Assembly (NCBI RefSeq): GCF_022869785.1
Contig: NZ_CP094997.1
Span: forward strand, 5,761,001-5,825,000
Direction: 5' to 3'
Source: Dyadobacter chenwenxiniae
GTDB taxonomy: Bacteria > Bacteroidota > Bacteroidia > Cytophagales > Spirosomataceae
Length of the DNA: 64,000 nucleotides
Shown: positions 1 through 8,031 of the stretch, piece by piece
How positions within the stretch are numbered: the stretch's first letter is position 1
Layout of the letters: the number at the start of each line of letters is the position of its first letter
Notes under the pieces: generated by a model
The model's database searches: none
Told to the model about the DNA's origin: nothing
Seen by the model: the letters and a program-made list of their open reading frames with translations, nothing else
Program-made: the position numbers and the translations under genes

Positions 1-102
1 TTTTTCTAAAAGTAAGATTTTCAGGGAAGCCTTTTGCTCTTTTAGTCGCAATGCTGTGGCCAGACCAACGATGCCACCGCCAACAATGGTAATGTCGTAC
101 AT
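1..102 (-). CDS. FAD-dependent oxidoreductase, N-terminal fragment (LhgO-like)
   Basis: Only the first 34 codons lie in the window; the gene continues past base 1. The ATG is at 102 and the peptide opens with the dinucleotide-binding motif GGGIVGLATALRL, the FAD-binding beta-alpha-beta fold of D-amino-acid-oxidase-type enzymes. The start resembles L-2-hydroxyglutarate oxidases (LhgO), which oxidise L-2-hydroxyglutarate to 2-oxoglutarate, but the fragment is too short to settle the substrate. The next gene in the same orientation, anmK, begins beyond a repeat-rich gap of about 150 bases. Confidence 0.7.
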   Translation of the reverse strand, partial: MYDITIVGGGIVGLATALRLKEQKASLKILLLEK

Positions 103-114
103 GTTATTCTTTAT

Positions 115-245
115 AGTTTTTTATCGTCGGGGTTGTTAGAGACAAGACTTGCTAAGTTTCCAAAACTTGGTAAGTTTCTCCATAGTTTTTTATCGTTGGG
201 GTTGTTAGGGACAAGACTTGCTAAGTTTTCAAAACTTAGCAAGTC
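115..245. repeat. Two diverged direct repeats carrying a near-perfect hairpin
   Basis: A unit of about 56 bases occurs twice, at roughly 115-170 and 184-239, differing at only a few positions. Each holds an inverted repeat; in the second copy it is perfect, 15 bases per arm around one central base (215-245, arm GACTTGCTAAGTTTT). The unit lies between anmK and the FAD oxidoreductase gene. The minus strand stays open across it and would read a repeated LASLV-NNP-DKKL peptide, probably a by-product of the repeat. It may terminate or stabilise anmK transcripts. Confidence 0.7.
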
Positions 246-258
246 TCCGCTCCTGCAA

Positions 259-1452
259 TCAGCCAGGAAACGATATTTTTCCCATGGAAACGCTAGGAAC
301 TCCTTCTTTTTCCCCAAAATGCATTTGCTGACCAGCGACCGCTTCATTCGCCAAAACCGCAAATAGGACAGCCTCCTTTGCATCACCTGAAACACCCAAT
401 GTATCAATTTTCTCAATCGGTTGGTTTAGGGCGCGGGCAATTCCGGACATCAGGACAGGATTATGTGCTCCGCCACCGCTTGCATAAATTGTGAATGAGT
501 CATCCTCGTTCATCACGCTCTTTATTGCGTCGGATATGGTCTCAGCGCTGAGCTGCGTCAATGTTGCGATAATATCCTGCCTTGAAACCGAGATCAGTTT
601 GGATTGCTGAATGGCAGCTTCAACATAATCGAAGTTGAAAACCTCGGGGCCGGTTGTTTTAGGGAAAGGCGATTTAAAGAAAGGCAAAGATTTCAACGCG
701 ACTAGAAGCGTATTATTCACCTTGCCACTCGCAGCAATCGCACCATTTTCGTCATAGGATTTATGAAAAAAGCGCTTCGCATAAGCGTCCAGCAATGTAT
801 TTCCAGGACCCGTGTCTGTTGTGAATATTCGCGTGGTGTCCAGTGACGCGGGCAGGAATGTAAAGTTGGCAATTCCGCCCATATTGAGCAGAATCCTGTT
901 TTCGCCCGCTTTGGAAAAAAGAAAATGATCCCCGTAAACGGCAAGTGGCGCGCCCTCTCCACCAGCAGCAATGTGTTTTTGGCGAAAATCACTTAATGTA
1001 ATGATGCCCGTTTTGGTTGCAATGTGGTCACCGTCACCGATTTGCAATGTTGCATTTGGAAAATCGGGAAGCTTGTGCTGTTTTTTAGGCGCGTGAAAAA
1101 CCGTTTGACCGTGACTTGCGATTAGGTCAATGTGTTCAATGCCAATGTCCCAGGCTTCCAGGCAATCCAGGATCATTTTTCCATGGATGGTGCCAATGTA
1201 GGGGTTAAGGAGGCAAAGCTGTTGGAAATCAATTTGCCTTTTGGCGAAGATTTGAAGAATTTCATTACGAAATTCATCCGAGTAAGAGACTGTTGTAAAG
1301 TATTCCAGCTCCAAAACTGTTTCAGTGCCGCTTCCTTCGACGTTACAAACGGCCACATCCAGCCCATCCAGCGAGGTTCCGGACATTAACCCGATAATTC
1401 TGCGGGACTTTTTGCCAGATATTTGATATAGTTTGTCAATATGCGCCTTCAT
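259..1452 (-). CDS. anmK: Anhydro-N-acetylmuramic acid kinase AnmK
   Basis: AnmK phosphorylates 1,6-anhydro-N-acetylmuramic acid while opening the anhydro ring, returning murein turnover products to the cytoplasmic amino-sugar pool. The phosphate-binding motif GLMSGTSLDGLDVAV follows shortly after the start. Later signatures are ATLQIGDGDHIA, NMGGIANFTF, DTGPGN and the C-terminal ASGGGAHNPVL, covering the whole ASKHA-fold kinase at a normal length of about 397 residues. I chose the ATG at 1452 over the in-frame ATG at 1491, which would add 13 residues ahead of the conserved region. The stop lies 14 bases from a perfect hairpin. Confidence 0.93.
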   Translation of the reverse strand: MKAHIDKLYQISGKKSRRIIGLMSGTSLDGLDVAVCNVEGSGTETVLELEYFTTVSYSDEFRNEILQIFAKRQIDFQQLCLLNPYIGTIHGKMILDCLEAWDIGIEHIDLIASHGQTVFHAPKKQHKLPDFPNATLQIGDGDHIATKTGIITLSDFRQKHIAAGGEGAPLAVYGDHFLFSKAGENRILLNMGGIANFTFLPASLDTTRIFTTDTGPGNTLLDAYAKRFFHKSYDENGAIAASGKVNNTLLVALKSLPFFKSPFPKTTGPEVFNFDYVEAAIQQSKLISVSRQDIIATLTQLSAETISDAIKSVMNEDDSFTIYASGGGAHNPVLMSGIARALNQPIEKIDTLGVSGDAKEAVLFAVLANEAVAGQQMHFGEKEGVPSVSMGKISFPG

Positions 1453-1550
1453 AAGCCATTTTGTAAAAGAAGGAAGCCAAGCGCTAAACATTGCTCCTGA
1501 TTGGCGACGCTTAGTCTTGACTTCCTTCCAGTTATGATTCTTGTCGGAAT

Positions 1551-2747
1551 TTAGTCCGTTTTTTGAGGAGAAGAAGCCTGTGGTTTGTTGGCATTGTTCT
1601 TGTTCTTGCCAGACCGGTTCTTCTTCTTTTTCTTCTTTTTCTGTTCCTCGCTGTACTTTTTGTCCAGGTTTTCAAGATCGCTGTTGATCTTTCCGGGCGC
1701 CCTGTCAATGGCTGTTTTTTCTGCTTGCGGCGTAAGGATTTCCAATGATTCCGGAATGATATCCTTTTTATTCAGCTCCATGATTTCGAGCACTTTACTG
1801 ATCGCCACCGGATACCAGTTGGTGTCTTTGTCAAAGCCGAACCACATAATTTTCTTGAAAATGTCTGTTTTTTGCAAAACAGCCACTCCTTTTTTTGTCT
1901 TCAAAGGCACATCCACCGTCGGAATGTCCCGTAAAGCATCAATATAGGTTTCAAGCTCGTAATTCAGACAGCATTTCAAACGTCCGCATTGTCCTGAGAG
2001 CTTTGCAGGATTCAATGACAAATTTTGGTAACGCGCTGCTGCTGTTGATATATTTTTAAAATCCGTAAGCCAAGTTGAACAGCACAATTCACGGCCACAG
2101 GAGCCAAGTCCACCTAAGCGGCTCGCTTCCTGGCGCAGGCTGATCTGCCGCATTTCAATCCTTACCTTAAATTCGGAAGCCAATGATTTGATTAGCTCAC
2201 GAAAATCCACGCGTTCCTCGGAAGAATAATAGAATGTCGTTTTTGTATTGTCTGACTGAAACTCAACGTCGGAAAGCTTCATATTCAGCTTCATCTCACG
2301 AATAATTTCGCGTGTGCGATAAAGTGTCGGCATTTCCCGCGCCATTGCCTGCGTATGCTTATCAAGGTCTTTTTCATTTGCAACGCGGTAAATCACGTGC
2401 ATATCATCATTGATAACCACGCTTTTACGCTTAATTTGGAGCCTTACCAGCTCTCCTTGCAAAGAAACCGTCCCAATATGCTGGCCGGAAGCCATTTCAC
2501 AAACAACATAGTCGCCTGTAATGAATTCCAGCTGATTTATATTTCTGAAATATTCTTTTCTTCCTCCCTTAAATTTAACTTCGACTACATCAAAACGTTG
2601 ACTGACAGGCACATCCATGTGGCTTAACCAGTCGTAAACATTCATTTTATTGCATCCGCCTGTTCCACAGGTTCCATTACTTCCACATCCGGAGACAGTC
2701 GATCCACTAGTACTGCATCCGCCGGATGAACATGATCCACATCCCAT
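1551..2747 (-). CDS. PSP1-domain protein, RicT/YaaT-like, with cysteine-rich N-terminus
   Basis: A 398-residue cytoplasmic PSP1 C-terminal-domain protein. In Bacillus the homologue RicT (YaaT) is part of an iron-sulfur Ric complex that affects RNase Y activity and development; the Bacteroidota role is not established. The first 32 residues are almost only Gly, Ser, Thr and Cys, with Cys at 3, 6, 11, 21, 27 and 32. Two more cysteine clusters, CGRELCCS and CGRLKCC, sit in the PSP1 core and suit Fe-S ligation. The tail is a lysine-rich, probably disordered stretch. It lies 14 bases downstream of purD and may be cotranscribed with it. Confidence 0.85.
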   Translation of the reverse strand: MGCGSCSSGGCSTSGSTVSGCGSNGTCGTGGCNKMNVYDWLSHMDVPVSQRFDVVEVKFKGGRKEYFRNINQLEFITGDYVVCEMASGQHIGTVSLQGELVRLQIKRKSVVINDDMHVIYRVANEKDLDKHTQAMAREMPTLYRTREIIREMKLNMKLSDVEFQSDNTKTTFYYSSEERVDFRELIKSLASEFKVRIEMRQISLRQEASRLGGLGSCGRELCCSTWLTDFKNISTAAARYQNLSLNPAKLSGQCGRLKCCLNYELETYIDALRDIPTVDVPLKTKKGVAVLQKTDIFKKIMWFGFDKDTNWYPVAISKVLEIMELNKKDIIPESLEILTPQAEKTAIDRAPGKINSDLENLDKKYSEEQKKKKKKKNRSGKNKNNANKPQASSPQKTD

Positions 2748-2761
2748 AATTACTCATATCT

Positions 2762-4051
2762 TCAATCGTTATAACGTATTAAATCCACACCGATGTCATG
2801 ACGGAAATACTTTCCTTCGAACTGCACGGCCTGTGCCGCACGCTGCGATTTATGGACCGCATTTTCGAGGGAATTGGCAAGGCCTGTTAGCGCCATCACC
2901 CTTCCTCCATTTGTCACAACTTCGGTGTTTCCATTGAAAGTAGTGCCTGCGTGAAATAAAAACACATCATCTACTTTTTGGCTGCCGGAAATTACCTTTC
3001 CTTTTTCATAATCTCCTGGATAACCTCCTGACACAACCACGGTCGTCACGGCCACCTGCGGGGAGATTTGCAATTCAAAATCATTCAAAGTTCCCTTCGC
3101 CGTTGAGGCCATGAGCATAGCGAAATCGGACTGTATCCGCGGAATCACCACTTCCGTTTCCGGATCACCCATTCTTACATTGTATTCGATCACAAAAGGC
3201 TCTCCTTTTATGTTCATTAAGCCAATAAATATGAAACCAACGTATTTGATCCCTTCACTTCTCAGACCGTGCAAAGTGGGTTTAACCACTTTCTCGTCCA
3301 CTTTCTTCAAGAAATTGGCATCCGCAAAGGCCACTGGCGACACAGCGCCCATTCCGCCCGTATTAAGGCCTGTGTCGTTTTCGCCGATGCGTTTATAATC
3401 TTTGGCCTCGGGCAAAATTTTATAATGTTCTCCATCTGAAAGGACAAATACGGATAATTCTATCCCTTTCAGAAATTGTTCAACCACAACTTTGTTACCA
3501 GCATCACCGAATTTATGGTCCAAAAGCATTTCTTTAAAAGCTGTTTCTGCTTCTATATGCTTCTCTGCAATGATAACTCCCTTGCCTGCCGCAAGTCCAT
3601 CTGCTTTCAAAACAATAGGAAGTGGCTGTTTTTCAAGAAATTCCAGGCCTTGTTCCAGTGTTTCGGCAGTGAATGTTTGGGAAGAAGCAGTAGGAATGCC
3701 GTATTTCTCCATGAATTGTTTGGAAAAATCCTTGCTTCCTTCCAATTGTGCCCCAGCTTTATTCGGGCCAATGATCTTCACTTTGGAAAGATCTTCTCTT
3801 GATTCAAAATAGTCAACGATGCCGTTTACCAATGGTTCTTCTGGTCCAACGATCACAAGTTCAACTTTGTTTTCCAACACCGCGTTTGCGATGGCATCAA
3901 AATCATTATAAGATATAGAGAGGTTCGTAGCAACACCTGCAGTTCCCGCATTACCGGGCGCTACATATAAACTGTCACAAAGAGGGCTTTGGGCTATTTT
4001 CCAGGCGAAGGCATGTTCTCTCCCGCCTGATCCCAATATTAGTATATTCAT
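2762..4051 (-). CDS. purD: Phosphoribosylamine--glycine ligase PurD
   Basis: PurD (GARS) joins glycine to 5-phosphoribosylamine with ATP, the second step of purine synthesis. The N-terminus has the GSGGREHAFAWKIAQS nucleotide-fold motif and APGNAGT. The ATP-grasp centre follows with VLKADGLAAGKGV near residue 150, then NTGGMGAVSP and EYNVRMGDPETE. At 429 residues the protein is full length. It is followed closely by the PSP1 gene on the same strand and preceded by recQ. No other purine gene lies in the window. Confidence 0.96.
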   Translation of the reverse strand: MNILILGSGGREHAFAWKIAQSPLCDSLYVAPGNAGTAGVATNLSISYNDFDAIANAVLENKVELVIVGPEEPLVNGIVDYFESREDLSKVKIIGPNKAGAQLEGSKDFSKQFMEKYGIPTASSQTFTAETLEQGLEFLEKQPLPIVLKADGLAAGKGVIIAEKHIEAETAFKEMLLDHKFGDAGNKVVVEQFLKGIELSVFVLSDGEHYKILPEAKDYKRIGENDTGLNTGGMGAVSPVAFADANFLKKVDEKVVKPTLHGLRSEGIKYVGFIFIGLMNIKGEPFVIEYNVRMGDPETEVVIPRIQSDFAMLMASTAKGTLNDFELQISPQVAVTTVVVSGGYPGDYEKGKVISGSQKVDDVFLFHAGTTFNGNTEVVTNGGRVMALTGLANSLENAVHKSQRAAQAVQFEGKYFRHDIGVDLIRYND

Positions 4052-4101
4052 AAATGGTTAATTGTTTCACTCAAACTCTGACAACAAGTTTTCGTAGCCG
4101 G

Positions 4102-6312
4102 TTAATTCGCCAGTTCCGATAAAAACTTGATTCGCATAAGCCGCAGTTCTTCTTCGCTAATTTCGTCATGGGCAAATTCTCCCAACGCTGCGGCTATGTT
4201 ATCTGTTTCAGCAGTCATGAAATAGTCATATATATCCTGCTGCCTTTCCCGATCGATGACCTGATTGATATAATAATCGAGGTTAAGCTTGGTTCCCGAA
4301 TAGCAAATATGTTCAACTTCTTCAATGACGTCTGCGAGGGCCAGATCCTTTACTTCTGCGATTTCATCCAGGCTTACCTTGCGGTCGACTTGCTGGATGA
4401 TAAATATTTTGATCTTAGATTTATTGACAGTCGACTTAATGACAACATCCTTTGCTGTCTCAATCTCGTTTTCTTCAACATAACGGGTGATCACTTCAAT
4501 GAACTGGCGACCGAATTTTTGCACCTTTCCCATTCCGACGCCATTGATTTGCGCCATTTCCTGTTGCGTCGTCGGGTAAGTCGTTGCCATTTCCTCTAAG
4601 GACGGATCCTGGAAAATAACATAGGGAGGCAGGTTTTTCTCCTTTGCGACCTTTTTACGAAGCGCTTTAAGTATTCCCAAAAGTGCTTCGTCATAAGCAT
4701 GCGCGCTTCCACCGGCGGCTGCATCCTTGTCATCATCCTCCGGTTTTACTTCCTCTTCATCGAAGTTATGGTCTTTATGAAGTGTAACCGGATAAGGATC
4801 ATTCAGGTAATTGGCGCCTTTTTCACCCAATTTAATGACTCCGTAATTTTCAATGTCTTTTTCCAGGTAATTAAAAATCACAAGCTGGCGAATGGTCGAA
4901 ATCCAATATTCGCGGGAATCATTGATTTCCAACCCTTTACCATACACATCAAGCTGGTCGTGCTCGTAGCTTTTAACATATTGGTTTTCAGTGGCCGTCA
5001 GGACGTCTGCAATGTGTTCGCAATCGAATCGTTGCTCGGTAAGCTGAACTGCCCTCAAAACGAGTATTACGCCGTCCTGAACCTTTGTTTTTTCTGTTGG
5101 CTTCATGCAATTGTCGCAGAACCCGCAATCTTTCTCGAGATATTCGCCAAAATAGCTTAGCAATTGGCGGCGGCGACAAACGCCTAATGTTGAGTAAGCC
5201 ACCATTTCATTCAGCAAATGGCGCGCATTATCCCGTTCGGTGACCGTTTTGTCCTTATTAAATTTTTCCAGCTTTTGAATGTCCTCATAGCTGTAAAACA
5301 TCAGGCAATTTCCTTCCAAACCATCTCTTCCGGCACGACCAGTTTCCTGATAATAACCTTCCAGCGATTTGGGAACATCATAATGGATCACAAACCGAAC
5401 ATCCGGCTTATCAATCCCCATTCCAAACGCGATGGTCGCAACGATGACATCCGCTTCCTCATTCAGGAATGCATCCTGGTTTGCCATGCGCGTGTTACTA
5501 TCTAGTCCGGCATGATACGGTAATGCACGAACGTCGTTAACCCTAAGCAGTTCAGCCACTTCCTCGACCGTCTTTCTGCTAAGGCAATATACAATTCCGG
5601 ACTTGCCCTTATTGTTGCGAACGTAGCGGATCAGCTGCTTCTTAACATCCTTTTTAGGCCGGATTTCGTAGTAAAGATTTTTTCTGTTAAATGAGGATTT
5701 AAACGTTTCCGCTTCCTCCATTTGTAGATTTTTGCGAATGTCCTGCTGCACTTTTGGCGTGGCAGTGGCGGTAAGCGCAATGATCGGAAGCTTGCCAATG
5801 TTCTCTATAATGCCATAAATGCGGCGATATTCCGGCCGGAAATCATGTCCCCATTCCGAAATACAATGTGCCTCATCGATGGCAACAAAGGATATTTTAA
5901 CTTTTTTAAGGAAATCAAGGTTATCTTCTTTTGTAAGTGACTCAGGGGCAATGTATAGCAACTTAAGGCTGCCGTCCAGTGCGTCGCTCTTCACCCGCGT
6001 CATTTCAGATTTGGTAAGCGTGGAATTCAGGAACTGTGCATTGATACCAAAAGCAGTGAGCTGGTCAACCTGATTCTTCATTAATGCAATTAGCGGCGAT
6101 ATAACGATCGTCAGACCATCGCTGACAAGAGCAGGCAATTGATAGCAAAGCGATTTTCCCGCTCCGGTGGGCATGATCACAAAAGTATTCTTGCCAAGAA
6201 GGATATTTTGAATAATTACCTCTTGCTCACCCCGGAACTGACTGTATCCAAAAATTTCTTTAAGCCTATCTTTTAACGTGTCTAAAACGACTGCATCAAC
6301 ATTATTTACCAT
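4102..6312 (-). CDS. recQ: ATP-dependent DNA helicase RecQ with C-terminal extension
   Basis: RecQ unwinds DNA 3' to 5' during recombination repair. Visible are Walker A MPTGAGKSLCYQLP, the DEAH box IDEAHCISEWGHDFRP, helicase motif VI QETGRAGRDG, and a zinc-binding CRRRQLLSYFGE followed by CGFCDNC. A winged-helix region and an HRDC domain (about residues 535-615, LPPYVIFQDPSLEEMA) come next. Roughly 110 further residues form an alpha-helical extension with an HTH-like segment, making 736 residues against about 610 in E. coli. It is divergent from kdsD, with 92 bases between the starts. Confidence 0.95.
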   Translation of the reverse strand: MVNNVDAVVLDTLKDRLKEIFGYSQFRGEQEVIIQNILLGKNTFVIMPTGAGKSLCYQLPALVSDGLTIVISPLIALMKNQVDQLTAFGINAQFLNSTLTKSEMTRVKSDALDGSLKLLYIAPESLTKEDNLDFLKKVKISFVAIDEAHCISEWGHDFRPEYRRIYGIIENIGKLPIIALTATATPKVQQDIRKNLQMEEAETFKSSFNRKNLYYEIRPKKDVKKQLIRYVRNNKGKSGIVYCLSRKTVEEVAELLRVNDVRALPYHAGLDSNTRMANQDAFLNEEADVIVATIAFGMGIDKPDVRFVIHYDVPKSLEGYYQETGRAGRDGLEGNCLMFYSYEDIQKLEKFNKDKTVTERDNARHLLNEMVAYSTLGVCRRRQLLSYFGEYLEKDCGFCDNCMKPTEKTKVQDGVILVLRAVQLTEQRFDCEHIADVLTATENQYVKSYEHDQLDVYGKGLEINDSREYWISTIRQLVIFNYLEKDIENYGVIKLGEKGANYLNDPYPVTLHKDHNFDEEEVKPEDDDKDAAAGGSAHAYDEALLGILKALRKKVAKEKNLPPYVIFQDPSLEEMATTYPTTQQEMAQINGVGMGKVQKFGRQFIEVITRYVEENEIETAKDVVIKSTVNKSKIKIFIIQQVDRKVSLDEIAEVKDLALADVIEEVEHICYSGTKLNLDYYINQVIDRERQQDIYDYFMTAETDNIAAALGEFAHDEISEEELRLMRIKFLSELAN

Positions 6313-6346
6313 ACTCTGTTAACAAAATGGTTATCCCAAACTTCTA

Positions 6347-6354
6347 TATCTTTG
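6347..6354 (+). promoter_or_regulatory. Candidate -7 box for kdsD
   Basis: TATCTTTG matches the Bacteroidota -7 consensus TAnnTTTG, 50 bases before the kdsD start in the recQ-kdsD divergent gap. I see no clear TTTG box about 20 bases upstream. Confidence 0.4.
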
Positions 6355-6404
6355 CTTTTGAAATTAAAAATCCCATTGGTTCCCAATAAAACTGTGTTTC
6401 AGAT

Positions 6405-7379
6405 TTGAAATTAATAAAAAATATTCAGTCAATAGCAAAAGAAGTATTACGGCAAGAGGCAGAAGCATTGCATAATCTGATCGGATTGATTGATGAAGAA
6501 TTTGAAAACTGCGTATATGCCATTATCAACTGCGGAGGACGTGTTGTTGTGTCGGGCGTGGGCAAAAGTGCCATTGTTGGACAAAAAATAGTTGCTACAT
6601 TAAACTCAACCGGAACACCTGCATTATTCATGCACGCTGCCGACGCCATTCACGGTGATCTCGGCATGATTCAGGATAATGATGTGGTGATTGTAATATC
6701 CCGGAGTGGCGACACAGCCGAAATAAAAGTCCTTACCCCGCTATTAAAGCGAACCGGTGTTAAAATGATCGCTATGGTAAGTAACAAGGATTCTTATCTG
6801 GCCAAAAACGCAGACTACATTCTGCATGCATTTGCGCCGGAAGAGGCTGATCCACTGAATCTTGCTCCTACGACAAGCACGTCCGTTACGATGGCATTAG
6901 GCGATGCATTAGCGATTTGTTTGCTGGAAGCGAGAGGTTTTACACACGATGATTTTGCCAAATTTCATCCGGGCGGCGCTTTGGGCAAAAGGCTTTACCT
7001 CAAAATCTGCGACATCTATCCGCATAATGCATTGCCAATGGTTTCAGAAGATGCAGGCTTGCAGGAAATTATACTAGAAATGACTTCCAAAAGGTTGGGG
7101 GCGACTGCCGTCAACAATGCTGAGGGCAAAATGGCAGGCATTATTACCGACGGAGATTTACGGAGAATGCTGAAACAATTCGATGGAAATGTGATTCTGC
7201 ATCTGAAAGCAAAGGACATTATGACCAAATCGCCAATCTCAGTTTCACCTGACGAATATGCTGTTAAAGCATTGGAAATCATGCAGTCCCGCAGCATTAC
7301 GCAGGTTGTGGTTGTGGAGAATAGTGAGATTCTAGGGTTTGTGCACTTGCACGATTTGTTAAGGGAAGGGTTGGTGTAG
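6405..7379 (+). CDS. kdsD: Arabinose-5-phosphate isomerase KdsD/KpsF
   Basis: This enzyme interconverts ribulose-5-phosphate and arabinose-5-phosphate, the first committed step towards KDO of lipid A core. An SIS sugar-isomerase domain (residues about 35-190) holds VVVSGVGKSAIVGQKIA-like and SRSGDTAEIK phosphosugar motifs and FHPGGALGKRL. Two CBS domains follow (about 205-324). Length 324 is standard. No ATG fits ahead of the conserved region, so I take the TTG at 6405. KdsC, the KDO-8-phosphate phosphatase of the same pathway, is encoded in this window at 59.6-60.1 kb. Confidence 0.94.
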   Translation: MKLIKNIQSIAKEVLRQEAEALHNLIGLIDEEFENCVYAIINCGGRVVVSGVGKSAIVGQKIVATLNSTGTPALFMHAADAIHGDLGMIQDNDVVIVISRSGDTAEIKVLTPLLKRTGVKMIAMVSNKDSYLAKNADYILHAFAPEEADPLNLAPTTSTSVTMALGDALAICLLEARGFTHDDFAKFHPGGALGKRLYLKICDIYPHNALPMVSEDAGLQEIILEMTSKRLGATAVNNAEGKMAGIITDGDLRRMLKQFDGNVILHLKAKDIMTKSPISVSPDEYAVKALEIMQSRSITQVVVVENSEILGFVHLHDLLREGLV

Positions 7380-7395
7380 CTGGCTTGGCACTTAT

Positions 7396-7467
7396 TTGTC
7401 AGCCTGAGCGGAGTCGAAGGCGCGCTACTCCTTGGTAACGTGCCTTCGACTCCGCTCAGGCTGACAA
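7396..7467. repeat. Long intergenic palindrome with perfect 26-base arms
   Basis: The arms 7396-7421 and 7442-7467 are exact reverse complements built on TCAGCCTGAGCGGAGTCGAA, separated by a 20-base loop. It lies between the convergent kdsD and DUF4293 genes, so it probably serves as a bidirectional terminator or transcript-end hairpin, although neither arm has a T-run. The arm core recurs in altered form at 10860-10900. From memory, similar palindromes are scattered widely in Bacteroidota genomes. Confidence 0.85.
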
Positions 7468-7482
7468 GTGGCTGATAAGCAA

Positions 7483-7959
7483 CTACCTAAACCGCTTAGA
7501 CTGCTGCACTTCCCGCTCGTCTTTCCTAATAAAACGATTCGCAAAAACATTTGCCAACATTGCACCTACTAACCCGTAAAACCCGATTTCATAGGTTCCG
7601 GGCAGGTTTGGATCGAAAAGTTTTGCGGTTTTGTAGAATGTGAAATAGATGACGAGTCCCATCAGGATGGTCATCAGGATGGAGTTAACTGCGCAAAGGG
7701 CGGATTGCAAAACCCTTTTTTTGTATTGAAGAATAGCGTAAGCCGCAACGCCTGCAACTAAAATCGCCAGAATGATCAGGTAATAAACCGGTTGAACGTT
7801 AGACTGTACGGCATTGATCTGGTGCGTCAGTTTGATCGCTGTCAAATCGGCTCTTTCTTCCCCGGCAGTTGAAACTTTTGTCCATAATGGAAAGGCAAGA
7901 AAAATGCCCATTCCGATGACAGTAAGGGCTAAAAAAACGGTTTGTATCCTTTGTAACAT
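7483..7959 (-). CDS. DUF4293 membrane protein
   Basis: A 158-residue integral membrane protein of the Bacteroidota-specific DUF4293 family, function unknown. It starts with MLQRIQTVFLAL and has four hydrophobic segments (about residues 8-26, 57-78, 85-108, 120-138). The cytoplasmic tail is charged and contains RKDEREVQQSKRFR. It stands alone between the kdsD terminator palindrome and rimO, both convergent or co-oriented, with no obvious partner gene. Confidence 0.85.
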   Translation of the reverse strand: MLQRIQTVFLALTVIGMGIFLAFPLWTKVSTAGEERADLTAIKLTHQINAVQSNVQPVYYLIILAILVAGVAAYAILQYKKRVLQSALCAVNSILMTILMGLVIYFTFYKTAKLFDPNLPGTYEIGFYGLVGAMLANVFANRFIRKDEREVQQSKRFR

Positions 7960-8031
7960 ATTTTTGAAATATTATGCATGGGCTTCATGAGCCGCAAATT
8001 TAGTAAAGAGAGTATGAGACTGAAAGCCGGA

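Noticed and set aside
111..416. 101-codon minus-strand frame over the anmK end and the hairpin repeats
   Set aside because: Overlaps the end of anmK in another frame; its repeated peptide is explained by the DNA repeat. Kept only as a low-interest finding.
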